Source: an uncultured Eubacteriales bacterium (GTDB lineage Bacteria > Bacillota > Clostridia > Christensenellales > UBA1242). From it: 38,047 bases of DNA. A program made the translations under genes and the position numbers. Numbering within the stretch: the stretch's first letter is position 1; each line of letters opens with the position of its first letter. Location of the stretch: assembly GCA_948787875.1 (NCBI GenBank), contig CAQFKO010000005.1, positions 1 to 38,047 of the forward strand, written 5' to 3'. This document shows, piece after piece, positions 1-9,521 of the stretch. The notes beneath the pieces are model-generated. The model was given only the letters and a program-made list of their open reading frames with translations, ran no database searches and had not been told where the DNA came from.

Positions 1-63
1 AAAAGTTCTGGAAAGATTTTGTTTTTAAACTAGTTCTATTTGAATTTGCAAATCTTAAAATTA

Positions 64-94
64 TTGCACAAAATTAGAGGTTTTGAATTATAAT
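64..94 (+). promoter_or_regulatory. Possible promoter of the flippase gene
   Basis: A perfect -10 hexamer TATAAT lies at 89-94, with a TTGCAC hexamer at 64-69 (19-nt spacer, longer than ideal). It would give a leader of about 70 nt before the ATG at 171. A TTGACA at 125-130 has no matching -10. The rest of 1-170 shows no gene. Confidence 0.35.
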
Positions 95-170
95 ATGCTA
101 CAAAATGAAAAATGTTAAAGTTTTTTGACAAAATTTAAATATTTGAATTTTGACGGCATAAAAATTTAGT

Positions 171-1694
171 ATGAACAAATTTTTTAAAGCAATGTTTTGC
201 GTCACATTTTTTTCTATTGCCACAAGAGCATTAGGATTTTTGTTAAAAATTTATTTATCAAGGGAACTTGACAGCGCTTTGCTTGGAAGCTATCAAGTTG
301 CTATGAGTATTTTTGGCGTGCTTATGACACTCGTTTCCAGCGGAATTCCTGTGGTTCTATCTAGAAATGTCTCTTATTTTCATGGGAAAAATGATAAAAA
401 ATCTATTGGCTCAACTGTATCTTCGGGCTTGATTTTGACAGGCGTGATTTGTACACTTGTTTCTCTTATTGTAATTTTTTGCCCGCAACTTATGAACAAA
501 ATTTTTACTTCTAACGCTTCTACTCAAATGTTGATGATTCTTCTTCCTGCACTTATTTTCAGTTCGATATACGAAGTTTTGCGCGGAGCTCTTTGGGGCG
601 AAAAACAATTTTTTGCAATCAGCTTTACTGAGTTTATTGAACAAGTAGTCAGAATTATTGCCATTGTGATTTTGTTTGAAACAACCTTTTTGAATATGTC
701 ACTTACCAACAAAACCGCACTGTCACTTAGCATTGGTTGCATTGTTTCTACCTTAATTGTTATCGCTATTTTCTTTAAGCGTGGCGGAAAGCTTTATAGT
801 CCAAAGCCTCAATTTGTATCACTTATTAAAACAAGTTCGCCTATTACGGCTGTCAGAACAGTGTCTTCCGCTGTATCTTCTATTATTGCAATCATTATTC
901 CTATTAAATTGATGGATTTTGGATTCTCTTCTACCGAGGCTTTGTCTGAATTTGGAATTATTATGGGAATGACCTTTCCTCTTTTGATGATCCCTGCAAC
1001 ATTAAACAGTTCGCTTGCCGTTACAATGATTCCGTCAATCAGCGAGCAATCTAACAATATTGATAACGGCGAACTGAAAAATACTGCCATTCTTAAAAGC
1101 AAAATCAATTTTTCGCTTAGAACGACAGTTGTATTTTCTTCTATTTTGATGCCTTTGTTTTTGGCTTTGGGCGAACCTATTTGCTTATTTATCTTTAAAA
1201 ACGCAAAGGCCGGAATTTATTTGTCAATTGCTTCAGCTTGCATGATTCCGCTTGGAATATCACAAATTACATCTTCGATTTTGAACGCAATCGGACTTGA
1301 AATGAAATCACTTAAAAATTATGTGGTTTCTGCCGCACTGCTGTTTGTTTGCATATTCTTCTTGCCAAAATATCTTGGAACTTATGCTCTTATTTTGGGT
1401 TACTTTTTGATGTCGGCAACTTCTTCTGTTTTAAATATCATGATGCTTGCAAAACGAAAGCTTGTTAGCTTTACATTTGTAAAAACTATTTTAATTATGC
1501 TTGCAATCACTCTGTTTAGTGCCCTTCCCGCATATTTTATCTATAACCTTTTATCAGACTATTTTGTTGTTGCACTTTTTGTTAGTTCTGCTATTGTTGT
1601 GGCATCTACAATTCTGCTTATTTTGGTGTTTAATGTTGCGGACTTTAAAATGGTTCTTTTCAGAAAAAGCAGGCACAAAAATGCAAAGGCATAG
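171..1694 (+). CDS. SpoVB/MurJ-like polysaccharide or lipid II flippase (MOP superfamily)
   Basis: This 507-residue protein is almost entirely hydrophobic, with about 12-14 membrane helices. Its N-terminus (start of helix 1, then SRELDSALLGSYQVAMS and a conserved SSGIP stretch) is typical of stage V sporulation protein B and related oligosaccharide flippases. Such proteins move undecaprenyl-linked cell-wall or surface-glycan precursors across the membrane. Full length for the family. No clear Shine-Dalgarno site precedes the ATG at 171. The gene converges on the minus-strand DUF4363 gene with a 3-nt gap and no obvious terminator. SpoVB, MurJ and general O-antigen flippases cannot be separated by eye. 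Confidence 0.8.
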   Translation: MNKFFKAMFCVTFFSIATRALGFLLKIYLSRELDSALLGSYQVAMSIFGVLMTLVSSGIPVVLSRNVSYFHGKNDKKSIGSTVSSGLILTGVICTLVSLIVIFCPQLMNKIFTSNASTQMLMILLPALIFSSIYEVLRGALWGEKQFFAISFTEFIEQVVRIIAIVILFETTFLNMSLTNKTALSLSIGCIVSTLIVIAIFFKRGGKLYSPKPQFVSLIKTSSPITAVRTVSSAVSSIIAIIIPIKLMDFGFSSTEALSEFGIIMGMTFPLLMIPATLNSSLAVTMIPSISEQSNNIDNGELKNTAILKSKINFSLRTTVVFSSILMPLFLALGEPICLFIFKNAKAGIYLSIASACMIPLGISQITSSILNAIGLEMKSLKNYVVSAALLFVCIFFLPKYLGTYALILGYFLMSATSSVLNIMMLAKRKLVSFTFVKTILIMLAITLFSALPAYFIYNLLSDYFVVALFVSSAIVVASTILLILVFNVADFKMVLFRKSRHKNAKA

Positions 1695-1697
1695 TTT

Positions 1698-2093
1698 TTA
1701 GAACACATTTTCTAACGAAATTTTGAAATCGTCGGAATAGTGTGCGCAATAATCTATTAAAGATGCAAGCTCTGCATACGCTTCGGTATAATCGTTTTCC
1801 TCAACATAAACGGCTATTCGTGCAAGACCAAGCTCTATGTCTTTTACCCAAGTATGCCAAATCAAGCACTTTAAAACTATAACTTTTTCATGCCATTCTT
1901 CATGAACAGAATATGCATCTGAAATCAGTTTTTCGGTATCAATCTTTTCTTGATTTTCGGTAAGTTCGATTTGCAAACTTTCCAAACTGTTTATTAGCCA
2001 ATTAAATGAATTATTGATAAACCTATTTTCAAAAAAACAGCCTATTCCGAGTGCTATTGTTATTAATAACATTACTATCCAACGCTTTACCAT
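1698..2093 (-). CDS. DUF4363-like small membrane-anchored protein
   Basis: A 131-residue protein with one N-terminal membrane helix (about residues 5-20), followed by a soluble, mostly helical domain rich in Glu and Trp. Its start overlaps the stop of the upstream YetF gene (ATGGTAA), indicating translational coupling. Proteins of this size and shape encoded next to DUF421/YetF genes are annotated DUF4363 in Firmicutes. The molecular role is unknown; the pairing suggests that it acts with YetF at the membrane of vegetative cells or spores (inference). Confidence 0.7.
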   Translation of the reverse strand: MVKRWIVMLLITIALGIGCFFENRFINNSFNWLINSLESLQIELTENQEKIDTEKLISDAYSVHEEWHEKVIVLKCLIWHTWVKDIELGLARIAVYVEENDYTEAYAELASLIDYCAHYSDDFKISLENVF

Positions 2094-2809
2094 CTATCAC
2101 CACCGTCAAACTTCATATTAAATGTGTAATACTCATTTGCTGACTTGCCTTGAATAAATACCTCCCCATTGTTGTCTAGCGTCATTAACAAAACATCTTT
2201 TACCTGCTTTATCTTTGCCTTTTCTATACATTTTTTTATAAACTTGTCATCAATGCCTGCCATTATAATATTCTCTTTCATTAATGAACCATCCATTATT
2301 ATATTGACCGGCAAACCGTTTTGACTGACTTTGACCTTAAAGTCTTCTCTTGTTGGGGGTTCGGCTTCTGACTTTTTGATTACACATAAGTTTCCGTTTG
2401 TTTCCAAAATTGCATACTGAATTTCGGACAAATTAAACACATCACAACCTCTGACAAGTTCCATTAAATCGTCTAGTGTCATATTGAGCTCTTTGAGTTC
2501 TTTGTAGTTTATTCCCCGTGGGCTTACCACTATTGCTGGCCTTCCCGTTAGAAGATATCTTGCAAACATGAACTTTCGCGCGGTGAAACACAGCAAAAAG
2601 TGTACTATTAACAATGTAAGAATGGGAACAACGCCATGAAGCAAAGGTACTGAGAGTTCTGACATCGGCACACACGCAAGGTCGGCAATTATTAATGTTA
2701 CAACAAACTCAAACGGTTGCATTTCGCCGATTTGCCTTTTGCCCATAAGTCTTATTACTACCAGCACACAAGCATATATTATTATTGACCTAAAAATCAT
2801 TATTGCCAT
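2087..2809 (-). CDS. YetF-family (DUF421) membrane protein
   Basis: This 240-residue protein has about three N-terminal membrane helices, followed by the hallmark MGKRQIGEMQPFEFVVTLII segment and a cytosolic C-terminal part with LTLDDL-like (MTLDDLMELV) and ISEIQYAILE-like segments of the DUF421 family. Function is unknown, though relatives are linked to spore germination in bacilli. I chose the ATG at 2809: the in-frame ATG at 2854 lies inside the upstream terminator hairpin and would add an atypical extension. The ribosome site is weak (AAGAG about 13 nt upstream). It overlaps the DUF4363 gene by 7 nt. Confidence 0.85.
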   Translation of the reverse strand: MAIMIFRSIIIYACVLVVIRLMGKRQIGEMQPFEFVVTLIIADLACVPMSELSVPLLHGVVPILTLLIVHFLLCFTARKFMFARYLLTGRPAIVVSPRGINYKELKELNMTLDDLMELVRGCDVFNLSEIQYAILETNGNLCVIKKSEAEPPTREDFKVKVSQNGLPVNIIMDGSLMKENIIMAGIDDKFIKKCIEKAKIKQVKDVLLMTLDNNGEVFIQGKSANEYYTFNMKFDGGDRW

Positions 2810-2837
2810 ATATGATAATAATGCTCTTTTTATAAAA

Positions 2838-2866
2838 AAAAATACATACACCATGTATGTATTTTT
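2838..2866 (-). terminator. Intrinsic terminator, usable in both directions
   Basis: Perfect 12-bp arms (AAAAATACATAC / GTATGTATTTTT) flank a 5-nt loop. On the minus strand the stem runs into a long T tract, so it ends the phosphatase transcript at its 3' side and separates it from yetF. Confidence 0.8.
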
Positions 2867-2881
2867 ATTTTTGTTAAACCA

Positions 2882-3478
2882 TTATTCGCCAAATTGTGAC
2901 GGAGGTATATATTTTTCGCCCTCCATTTTATTAAAATCATATTTTCTTATTTCACAATTGCTTAAAAAACTTTCTTTTATATCGTCAAGCAGTCCGTTTT
3001 TTGGAAGTTTATTGAAATAATAATAAACCATTCTTCCTGTAAATCCATGAGAAACTAATAGCACATTTTTGTTTGAATAATTTTGTTTAATTTCTTCCAA
3101 AATGCTTTTTACTCTTTCAAAAACTTCTCCAATGCTCTCTAAGCCATCATAAGTTGGATTTGCATTTACATTCAAAAAATCATATCTTAAATAATTAAAG
3201 TCAATTGTTTTTCCAGCAAGGTTTCCCATTTTTCGTTCGGTTATTCGCTCGTCAAAAAATATAGGAACACTGCTAACAATGTTTAAAGCATTTAAGGTTT
3301 GCATTGTTCTTAGTTGCGGAGAACAAAATATTGCATCAAACTTTATATCTTTAAGCTTTTTTCCGGCTTCTTGGGCTTGCAAAATTCCAACTTCGGTTAA
3401 TTCTTCTTCTACTTCGCCGTTAAAACTGACACTTTTGTTTAAGTTTGTTTGTCCGTGTCTTATGAAATAAATGCTCAT
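2882..3478 (-). CDS. Histidine phosphatase family protein (phosphoglycerate mutase-like)
   Basis: A 198-residue protein with the RHG signature at residues 7-9 (phospho-accepting His8), a mid-protein FDERITER acidic region, and a second catalytic histidine in VSHGFTG. This is the standard branch-1 histidine phosphatase layout. Substrates range from 3-phosphoglycerate to nucleotides and cobalamin precursors, and the sequence alone does not settle which. A GGTGG ribosome site precedes the ATG. It follows the Big_3-like gene by 17 nt, probably in one transcript, and ends at the terminator at 2838-2866. Confidence 0.85.
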   Translation of the reverse strand: MSIYFIRHGQTNLNKSVSFNGEVEEELTEVGILQAQEAGKKLKDIKFDAIFCSPQLRTMQTLNALNIVSSVPIFFDERITERKMGNLAGKTIDFNYLRYDFLNVNANPTYDGLESIGEVFERVKSILEEIKQNYSNKNVLLVSHGFTGRMVYYYFNKLPKNGLLDDIKESFLSNCEIRKYDFNKMEGEKYIPPSQFGE

Positions 3479-3495
3479 ATTCTTACCACCAAATT

Positions 3496-4518
3496 TTAAT
3501 CTGCTACCGAATAAAATAAGTCATAGCCATTATTGCCCTCTGTTTTGTCGCCATAATAGATTCTTGTTAAGGTAAAGCCGTCTATTGACCTTGATGTGTT
3601 TAGCTTGTTTATAACATCTGTGTTCATTTCGTCGCAAATTTCAACATATACTGTGTGGTCATTGAAAAATATATCGCCTGTGTAAACTACTTTCAAATAA
3701 ATTTTGTTTGCATGAGTATTTATTTTTTCGCCAACATTAAAGGTTACATAATTTTTGTCGGTTATTCCGGACATTTTATAATCTATTCCCGTTTCGTTTT
3801 TGTTTATAACCAAATTTCCCTTCATGGCTTCATAATATTTGAAATTTGATTTTGTTACCTTTTTAGGAACATCGGGAGCAATTGAATTCATTTCTTTTTC
3901 AATTGATGTTAAATATGCTGTTCCGTTTTCATTGTAATTGGCTTTGAGTTCAATGGCTTTATTTTTGCCCAAACTTACTGAAATTGTGTTGCCCGTGATT
4001 TTGTAATTATAAGTTTTGTCATACTTTCCGTCATTCATAAACCAATTGTTATTATTTTGCTGATAATATCTGATTTCACCATTATTGTAAAAATAAATCA
4101 TGGTTTTTGAAGCTGATGCACTTATATAGTCTGTTGAGGTTGTTTTTCCGAGTGCGTCGGTTACCTCTTCACTGCTAATGTAGTAGCAACCTTTTTCAAA
4201 CACATCATACTCTTGCTCTATTGTGAAATTTTTGTATGTGATTTTCATTTTTCCGTGAGAACCTAGTGATGTTGAAAAAAGCGTGGTTGTTATATTTGCC
4301 TTATTTAAATCAATAAGTTTCATGTCACCATTTTTGTATGTGATTTTGAGCTGTGCATTTTCATAATCAATATCGTCACCGACAAAATATACAGTTTGCA
4401 TTGAACCAACCAACTCTACTTTTTGTATGTTTTTAGCCATAAAAACAACATAGCCAAGATAGCCTATTCCACACAAAACCGCTATTATCATTAATGCTAT
4501 AATAATTTTTTTAAGCAT
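3496..4518 (-). CDS. Membrane-anchored protein with a Big_3-like Ig domain
   Basis: A 340-residue protein starting at 4518, where GGGAGGAATT immediately precedes the ATG; a longer upstream reading lacks a ribosome site. Residues 5-27 form a single membrane helix or uncleaved signal. Next comes a short beta-rich segment (YFVGDDIDYENAQLKITYKN), the pattern of bacterial Ig-like group 3 domains (a hydrophobic start, then a YKNGD turn). The rest is beta-rich and Asn/Lys-rich with no recognised catalytic motif. It probably sits outside the membrane. It has its own strong promoter (4553-4581) and is followed by the histidine phosphatase. Function unknown. Confidence 0.65.
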   Translation of the reverse strand: MLKKIIIALMIIAVLCGIGYLGYVVFMAKNIQKVELVGSMQTVYFVGDDIDYENAQLKITYKNGDMKLIDLNKANITTTLFSTSLGSHGKMKITYKNFTIEQEYDVFEKGCYYISSEEVTDALGKTTSTDYISASASKTMIYFYNNGEIRYYQQNNNNWFMNDGKYDKTYNYKITGNTISVSLGKNKAIELKANYNENGTAYLTSIEKEMNSIAPDVPKKVTKSNFKYYEAMKGNLVINKNETGIDYKMSGITDKNYVTFNVGEKINTHANKIYLKVVYTGDIFFNDHTVYVEICDEMNTDVINKLNTSRSIDGFTLTRIYYGDKTEGNNGYDLFYSVAD

Positions 4519-4552
4519 AATTCCTCCCTTTTTATGGGTTTTATATAAATAT

Positions 4553-4581
4553 ATTATATCATAACACAAATTTTGTTTCAA
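4553..4581 (-). promoter_or_regulatory. Sigma-A-type promoter of the Big_3-like gene
   Basis: On the minus strand TTGAAA (4576-4581) is followed, after exactly 17 nt, by TATAAT (4553-4558). It starts just past the uvrA stop codon and gives a leader of about 30 nt that includes the GGGAGG ribosome site. Confidence 0.75.
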
Positions 4582-4584
4582 TAG

Positions 4585-7383
4585 TTATTCTAAAATTTTT
4601 TTAAGCGCCTGCCCTGTGTAAGACTTTTGGCATTTTGCCACATTCTCAGGCGTTCCCGTTGCAACAATCGTTCCACCATTGTCTCCGCCCTCTGGCCCAA
4701 GGTCTATAATATAGTCCGCAACTTTTATTAAGTCTAGGTTATGCTCTATAACAACTACGCTATTTCCCGAAAGGGTCAGCCTTTGCAAAATTCCCACCAA
4801 TTTTTCTACATCATAAGTATGAAGTCCCGTTGTTGGCTCATCTAAAATGTAAATAGTTTTGCCTGTTGGACGTTTTGACAATTCCGTTGCAAGCTTAACT
4901 CTTTGAGCTTCACCGCCGGATAGTGTTGTTGCGGCTTGGCCAAGTTTTATATAACCCAGACCTACATCATTAATTGTTTGAAGTTTATTCTTTATGCTTG
5001 GAAGATTATAGAAGAATTCAAGCGCATCTTCTACTGTCATTTCTAAAATATCATTAATATTTTTGCCTTTATATTTAACCTCTAATGTGTTTTTGTTATA
5101 GCGCTTGCCACCGCATTCGTCGCAAGTAACATAAACATCAGGCAAAAAGTGCATTTCGATTTTTATTACACCATCACCGCCACAAGCCTCACATCTTCCG
5201 CCTTTTACATTAAAGCTGAATCTGCCAGCAGTGTAACCTTTTGCCTTTGCCTCAGGAGTGCTTGCATAAAGGTCACGAATCGCAGTAAACACACCCGTGT
5301 ATGTAACAGGGTTGCTTCTTGGAGTTCTGCCAATAGGGCTTTGGTCAATAACCACAACCTTGTCTATATTTTCTATTCCCTTAATTTCTTTGTATGCGCC
5401 CTCTATTAAATTTGATTTATTTACTTTGTTTGCAAGTGCAGGATAAAGTATTTCATTAATCAAACTTGACTTTCCGCTTCCCGAAACACCTGTTACCGCA
5501 ACAAACATTCCGAGAGGAATTTTTACATTCACATTTTTCAAATTATTCTGCTTAGCGCCGATAATTTCAAGTACTTTGTCTGACATAGCTCTTCGTTCTG
5601 TCGGAATTTCTATCTTTCTTCTGCCCGACAAATAAGCACCTGTTAAAGAATTTTCGCACTTTGAAATTTCTGACGGAGTTCCCGTTGCAATTATTCGCCC
5701 GCCATGAACCCCCGCCTTTGGCCCCACATCAACAATATAGTCTGCCTCACGAATTGTATCTTCGTCATGCTCAACAACTATAACACTGTTTCCGATATCT
5801 CTTAAATGCTTTAATGTTTCAATAAGTTTGTTTGTATCTCTTGGGTGAAGTCCTATACTTGGCTCATCAAGAATATATAAAACACCCATAAGCCCACTGC
5901 CTATTTGTGTGGCAAGTCTTATTCTTTGCGCTTCTCCACCAGATAATGTATATGCGGTTCTTGAAAGCGTTAAATATTCAAGCCCCACATTTTTTAAGAA
6001 ATTTAATCTTGCATTGATTTCTTTGAAAATCGAATGTGAAATTGTTTGCTCTTTTTCGGATAATTTTAATCCTGCTATCCAATCAAGTGCTTGAATTACA
6101 TTAAAATCAGTTACATCAATAATAGATTTTTTATCAATTTTTACTGCAAGTGCCTGCGGATTTAACCTTTTTCCTCCGCAAGATTTGCAAGGCTTTACTA
6201 TCATATATTTTTCAATTTCATTTCTTACAAAATCACTTGAAGCATTTTCATGCCTACGATATAAGTTTGGAATAATTCCTTCAAACTTGCCATTAAATGA
6301 ACCAAAAGAACTGTTTATTTCTACCTTTTCGCCATTTGTTCCATAAAACAAAATATCTAATGCCTCTCTTGAAAGTTCTTTTAATGGAATATCTGCACTA
6401 AAACCGTATTTTTTTGCTATTGCGTTGTAGTATAGATTTCCAAAGCCATAATCTCCCCAACCGAATGTTGAAATTGCACCTTCATTTAGCGACAAGTTCC
6501 AATCTTTAACCAAAAGATTTTCTTCCACAACCATTTTTGAACCTATTCCTGAACACTCAGGACAAGCACCTATTGGAGTGTTAAAACTGAACAATCTTGA
6601 AGAAATTTCGTCAAAAGAAAATCCGCAGTTTGGACAACTGTGTTTTGTGGAATACAGAGTTTCTGTTCCATTAGAATCAACAATCACCACTCCGCCTGCA
6701 AGTTTTAAAGCGGTTTCCAAACTTTCCGAAAGTCTTACCGCCATATTATCAGTTCTAATAAGTCTGTCTATAACAACAGAAATATCATGCTTCTTTTTCT
6801 TATCCAAAACAATATCTTCGTCAAGGTTATAGATGATTCCGTCTACCTTAACACGAACATAGCCTTTTTTTCGAAAATCTTCAAACATATCTTTGTATTC
6901 ACCCGTTTTTCTTCTTACAACAGGTGCAATAATAATAAGTTTTGTTCCGTTTTCACAAGCCATAACAAGTTTTGTGATTTGGTCAATAGAAAGCGAATTG
7001 ATTGGTATGTTGCAATTAACGCAATATGGCACGCCGATATTTGCATATAAAAGCCTTAAATAATCGTATATTTCGGTTACTGTTCCAACGGTTGACCTTG
7101 GGTTTGATGTGGTTGTTTTTTGGTCAATTGCGATTGCGGGAGAAAGCCCGTCAATTTGATCAACATCAGGTTTTTTCATTTGACCCAAAAATTGCCTTGC
7201 ATAAGATGACAAAGACTCCATATAGCGCCTTTGACCCTCTGCAAAAATTGTGTCGAATGCAAGACTTGACTTTCCGCTTCCCGACAAACCCGTAAAGACA
7301 ACAAGCTTGTTTCTCGGAATTTCCAAATCCACATTTTTTAAATTATTTTCTCTTGCTCCGATAATTCTTATAAAGTTATCCAT
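4585..7383 (-). CDS. uvrA: Excinuclease ABC subunit A
   Basis: This 932-residue protein has the UvrA arrangement: two ABC ATPase halves with Walker A motifs GLSGSGKSS (near residue 32) and GVSGSGKSS (near 630), and two LSGGEAQR signatures. Zinc-binding cysteine sets are visible (SCPNCG...CPEC and RCEACGG...CDECGG), plus the DEPSIGLHPRD and DEPTTGLH Walker B segments. UvrA2 scans DNA for bulky damage and loads UvrB in nucleotide excision repair. AGGAG lies 7 nt before the ATG. It lies 3' of uvrB, separated by a 76-nt gap containing one of the repeated palindromes. No LexA-like box was seen. Confidence 0.98.
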   Translation of the reverse strand: MDNFIRIIGARENNLKNVDLEIPRNKLVVFTGLSGSGKSSLAFDTIFAEGQRRYMESLSSYARQFLGQMKKPDVDQIDGLSPAIAIDQKTTTSNPRSTVGTVTEIYDYLRLLYANIGVPYCVNCNIPINSLSIDQITKLVMACENGTKLIIIAPVVRRKTGEYKDMFEDFRKKGYVRVKVDGIIYNLDEDIVLDKKKKHDISVVIDRLIRTDNMAVRLSESLETALKLAGGVVIVDSNGTETLYSTKHSCPNCGFSFDEISSRLFSFNTPIGACPECSGIGSKMVVEENLLVKDWNLSLNEGAISTFGWGDYGFGNLYYNAIAKKYGFSADIPLKELSREALDILFYGTNGEKVEINSSFGSFNGKFEGIIPNLYRRHENASSDFVRNEIEKYMIVKPCKSCGGKRLNPQALAVKIDKKSIIDVTDFNVIQALDWIAGLKLSEKEQTISHSIFKEINARLNFLKNVGLEYLTLSRTAYTLSGGEAQRIRLATQIGSGLMGVLYILDEPSIGLHPRDTNKLIETLKHLRDIGNSVIVVEHDEDTIREADYIVDVGPKAGVHGGRIIATGTPSEISKCENSLTGAYLSGRRKIEIPTERRAMSDKVLEIIGAKQNNLKNVNVKIPLGMFVAVTGVSGSGKSSLINEILYPALANKVNKSNLIEGAYKEIKGIENIDKVVVIDQSPIGRTPRSNPVTYTGVFTAIRDLYASTPEAKAKGYTAGRFSFNVKGGRCEACGGDGVIKIEMHFLPDVYVTCDECGGKRYNKNTLEVKYKGKNINDILEMTVEDALEFFYNLPSIKNKLQTINDVGLGYIKLGQAATTLSGGEAQRVKLATELSKRPTGKTIYILDEPTTGLHTYDVEKLVGILQRLTLSGNSVVVIEHNLDLIKVADYIIDLGPEGGDNGGTIVATGTPENVAKCQKSYTGQALKKILE

Positions 7384-7410
7384 AATTCTCCTATTATGTT
7401 ACAATAAATA

Positions 7411-7453
7411 TGTAAATGTCGAAATTTTAAGGTATTATGCGTGTCATAACACC
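7411..7453 (-). repeat. Dispersed palindromic element, copy 1 (uvrB-uvrA gap)
   Basis: Hairpin arms GGTATTATG (7431-7439) and CATAACACC (7445-7453) around loop CGTGT; one arm position is a G:T-type mismatch. Read on the minus strand, it is followed by the conserved flank (AAAATTTCG, CATTTA) shared with copies at 19870 and 33343. It has no long T tract, so it is a poor terminator here. Confidence 0.75.
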
Positions 7454-7459
7454 AAAATA

Positions 7460-9514
7460 TTAATGCACAGGCGTAGATTTTCTTGTTCGTTCGTAAACCT
7501 TTGGCCTAACCTTTTCCACCTTTTTTGGCGCAGTATATTTTTCACCCGAAAGCTTAACTTTTAGTTCCGAAATCTTATCTCTTAAATCTATTGCTCTTTC
7601 AAAATCAAGTGATTTGACTGCAACATTCATAAGCGCGGTAAGACTTTCTATTTGTTTGGTTATATCTTCCGGTTTTAAGCTTGAAATATCGGTTTCCTTT
7701 GTTGTGATTTTCAAAGTATTAACAATATCTTTTACAATTGTTTTTGGAACAATGCCATGCTCTTTGTTATAAGCTATTTGCACGCTTCTACGACGATTGG
7801 TTTCGTCTATTGCGCGCTTTAAGCTGTCCGTCATAATGTCAGCATACATAACAACTCTTCCCTCTGCGTTTCGAGCTGCTCTTCCGATAGTCTGAATCAA
7901 TGCTCCTGTGCTTCTTAAAAAGCCCTCTTTGTCTGCGTCTAAAATAGCAACCAATTTTACTTCCGGAAGGTCGAGCCCTTCTCTTAAAAGATTTATGCCC
8001 ACCAAAACATCACTCGCACCGCTTCTAAGCTCATTAATAACGGTGATTCTGTCCATTGCTTTTATTTCGGAATGAAGATATGTTGTTTTTATGCCCTTTT
8101 CCGTTAAATATTTTGAAAGCTCTTCTGCCATTTTTTTGGTAAGTGTTGTTACCAAACATCTACCACCGCTGTCTATTGTTTTGTTTAACTCTCCAAAAAG
8201 GTCGTCAACTTGGTTTGTTACAGGCTTAACGATAATTTCGGGGTCTAACAATCCTGTTGGTCTTATTATTTGTTCTGCAATATTGCTTTGATGTTCCATC
8301 TCATAAGGTCCCGGAGTTGCCGAAATGCAAATTAATTGATGGAACTTTTTTTCAAATTCATTGAAAGTGAGTGGCCTGTTATCATAGGCAGACTTTAATC
8401 TAAAACCATATTCAACAAGGCTGTCTTTTCTTGCCCTGTCGCCATTATACATTGCTCTGATTTGAGGCAATGTCATGTGGCTTTCGTCAACAAGAACCAA
8501 AAAGTCATCGGGAAAATAGTCCATTAATGTGTATGGCGTATCGCCCGCATTTCTGCCGTCAAAATATCTTGAATAGTTTTCTATTCCACTGCAATAGCCA
8601 ATTTCTCGCATCATTTCTATATCATAATTGGTGCGCTGTTTAAGTCTTTCTGCTTCAAGCAACTTTCCTCTTTCTAACATTTCGGAAACCTCAGTTTCCA
8701 TATCTCTTTCAATATTAGATAAGCAGGCTTCCATTTTTTCACTGCCCACGGCATAGTGCGTTGCGGGATAAATAGCTATGTGTTCCAGCGTGGAAATCAC
8801 CCTTCCCGAAACCGTTTCTATTTCGCAAATACGGTCGATTTCGTCACCGAAAAATTCTATTCTAACTGAAACCTCACTATTGCTTGCGGGAAAAACTTCG
8901 AGCGTGTCGCCATGAACTCTGAAAGAACCTCGAACAAAATCAATATCATTTCGCTTATATTGGTTTTCTACCAACCTTGCAATAACATCGTCTCTTGAAA
9001 CCATCATTCCCGGGCGAAGCGAAATTGCCAGCTTGTGATATTCTGACGGCTCACCAAGACCATAAATGCAAGACACAGACGCAACAATAATAACATCTCT
9101 TCTTTCAAAAAGTGCACAAGTCGCAGAATGGCGAAGTTTATCGATTTCGTCATTCATGCTTTGAACTTTTTCTATATAAGTATCAGAACTTGCTATGTAA
9201 GCCTCGGGCTGATAATAATCATAATAAGAAACAAAATAATTTACGGAATTATTTGGAAAGAACTCTCTGAACTCATTGCAAAGCTGAGCCGCCAAAGTTT
9301 TGTTATGAGCAATAACAAGCGTTGGGCGTTGAACTTTTTGAATTATGTTTGCCATAGTAAAAGTTTTGCCACTGCCCGTGACACCCAATAAAACTTGCGT
9401 TCTGAGCCCGTCTTCAAGCCCATTAACCAAACTTTCAATCGCTTGCGGTTGGTCGCCTGTTGGCTTAAATTTTGATGACAGTTCAAACTTTTTGTCTTCC
9501 GAAAAGTTTTCCAT
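7460..9514 (-). CDS. uvrB: Excinuclease ABC subunit B
   Basis: A 684-residue UvrB: PTGDQPQAI near the N-terminus, Walker A GVTGSGKT, the beta-hairpin region (YYDYYQPEAY), DEXH-type DESH, helicase motifs V-VI (GINLLREGLDLPEV, QTIGRAARN), and a C-terminal UVR domain (near residues 620-655) that contacts UvrC. UvrB verifies damage and forms the pre-incision complex. The ATG at 9514 is the only plausible start, because family homology begins about 10 residues in. It has no Shine-Dalgarno site, and a TATAAT box ends 7 nt upstream, so the mRNA is predicted to be leaderless. uvrA follows on the same strand. Confidence 0.98.
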   Translation of the reverse strand: MENFSEDKKFELSSKFKPTGDQPQAIESLVNGLEDGLRTQVLLGVTGSGKTFTMANIIQKVQRPTLVIAHNKTLAAQLCNEFREFFPNNSVNYFVSYYDYYQPEAYIASSDTYIEKVQSMNDEIDKLRHSATCALFERRDVIIVASVSCIYGLGEPSEYHKLAISLRPGMMVSRDDVIARLVENQYKRNDIDFVRGSFRVHGDTLEVFPASNSEVSVRIEFFGDEIDRICEIETVSGRVISTLEHIAIYPATHYAVGSEKMEACLSNIERDMETEVSEMLERGKLLEAERLKQRTNYDIEMMREIGYCSGIENYSRYFDGRNAGDTPYTLMDYFPDDFLVLVDESHMTLPQIRAMYNGDRARKDSLVEYGFRLKSAYDNRPLTFNEFEKKFHQLICISATPGPYEMEHQSNIAEQIIRPTGLLDPEIIVKPVTNQVDDLFGELNKTIDSGGRCLVTTLTKKMAEELSKYLTEKGIKTTYLHSEIKAMDRITVINELRSGASDVLVGINLLREGLDLPEVKLVAILDADKEGFLRSTGALIQTIGRAARNAEGRVVMYADIMTDSLKRAIDETNRRRSVQIAYNKEHGIVPKTIVKDIVNTLKITTKETDISSLKPEDITKQIESLTALMNVAVKSLDFERAIDLRDKISELKVKLSGEKYTAPKKVEKVRPKVYERTRKSTPVH

Positions 9515-9521
9515 ATAAAAT

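Noticed and set aside
1678..1700. Terminator between flippase and DUF4363 gene
   Set aside because: Only a 4-bp ATGC/GCAT stem before a short T-run; too weak to call.
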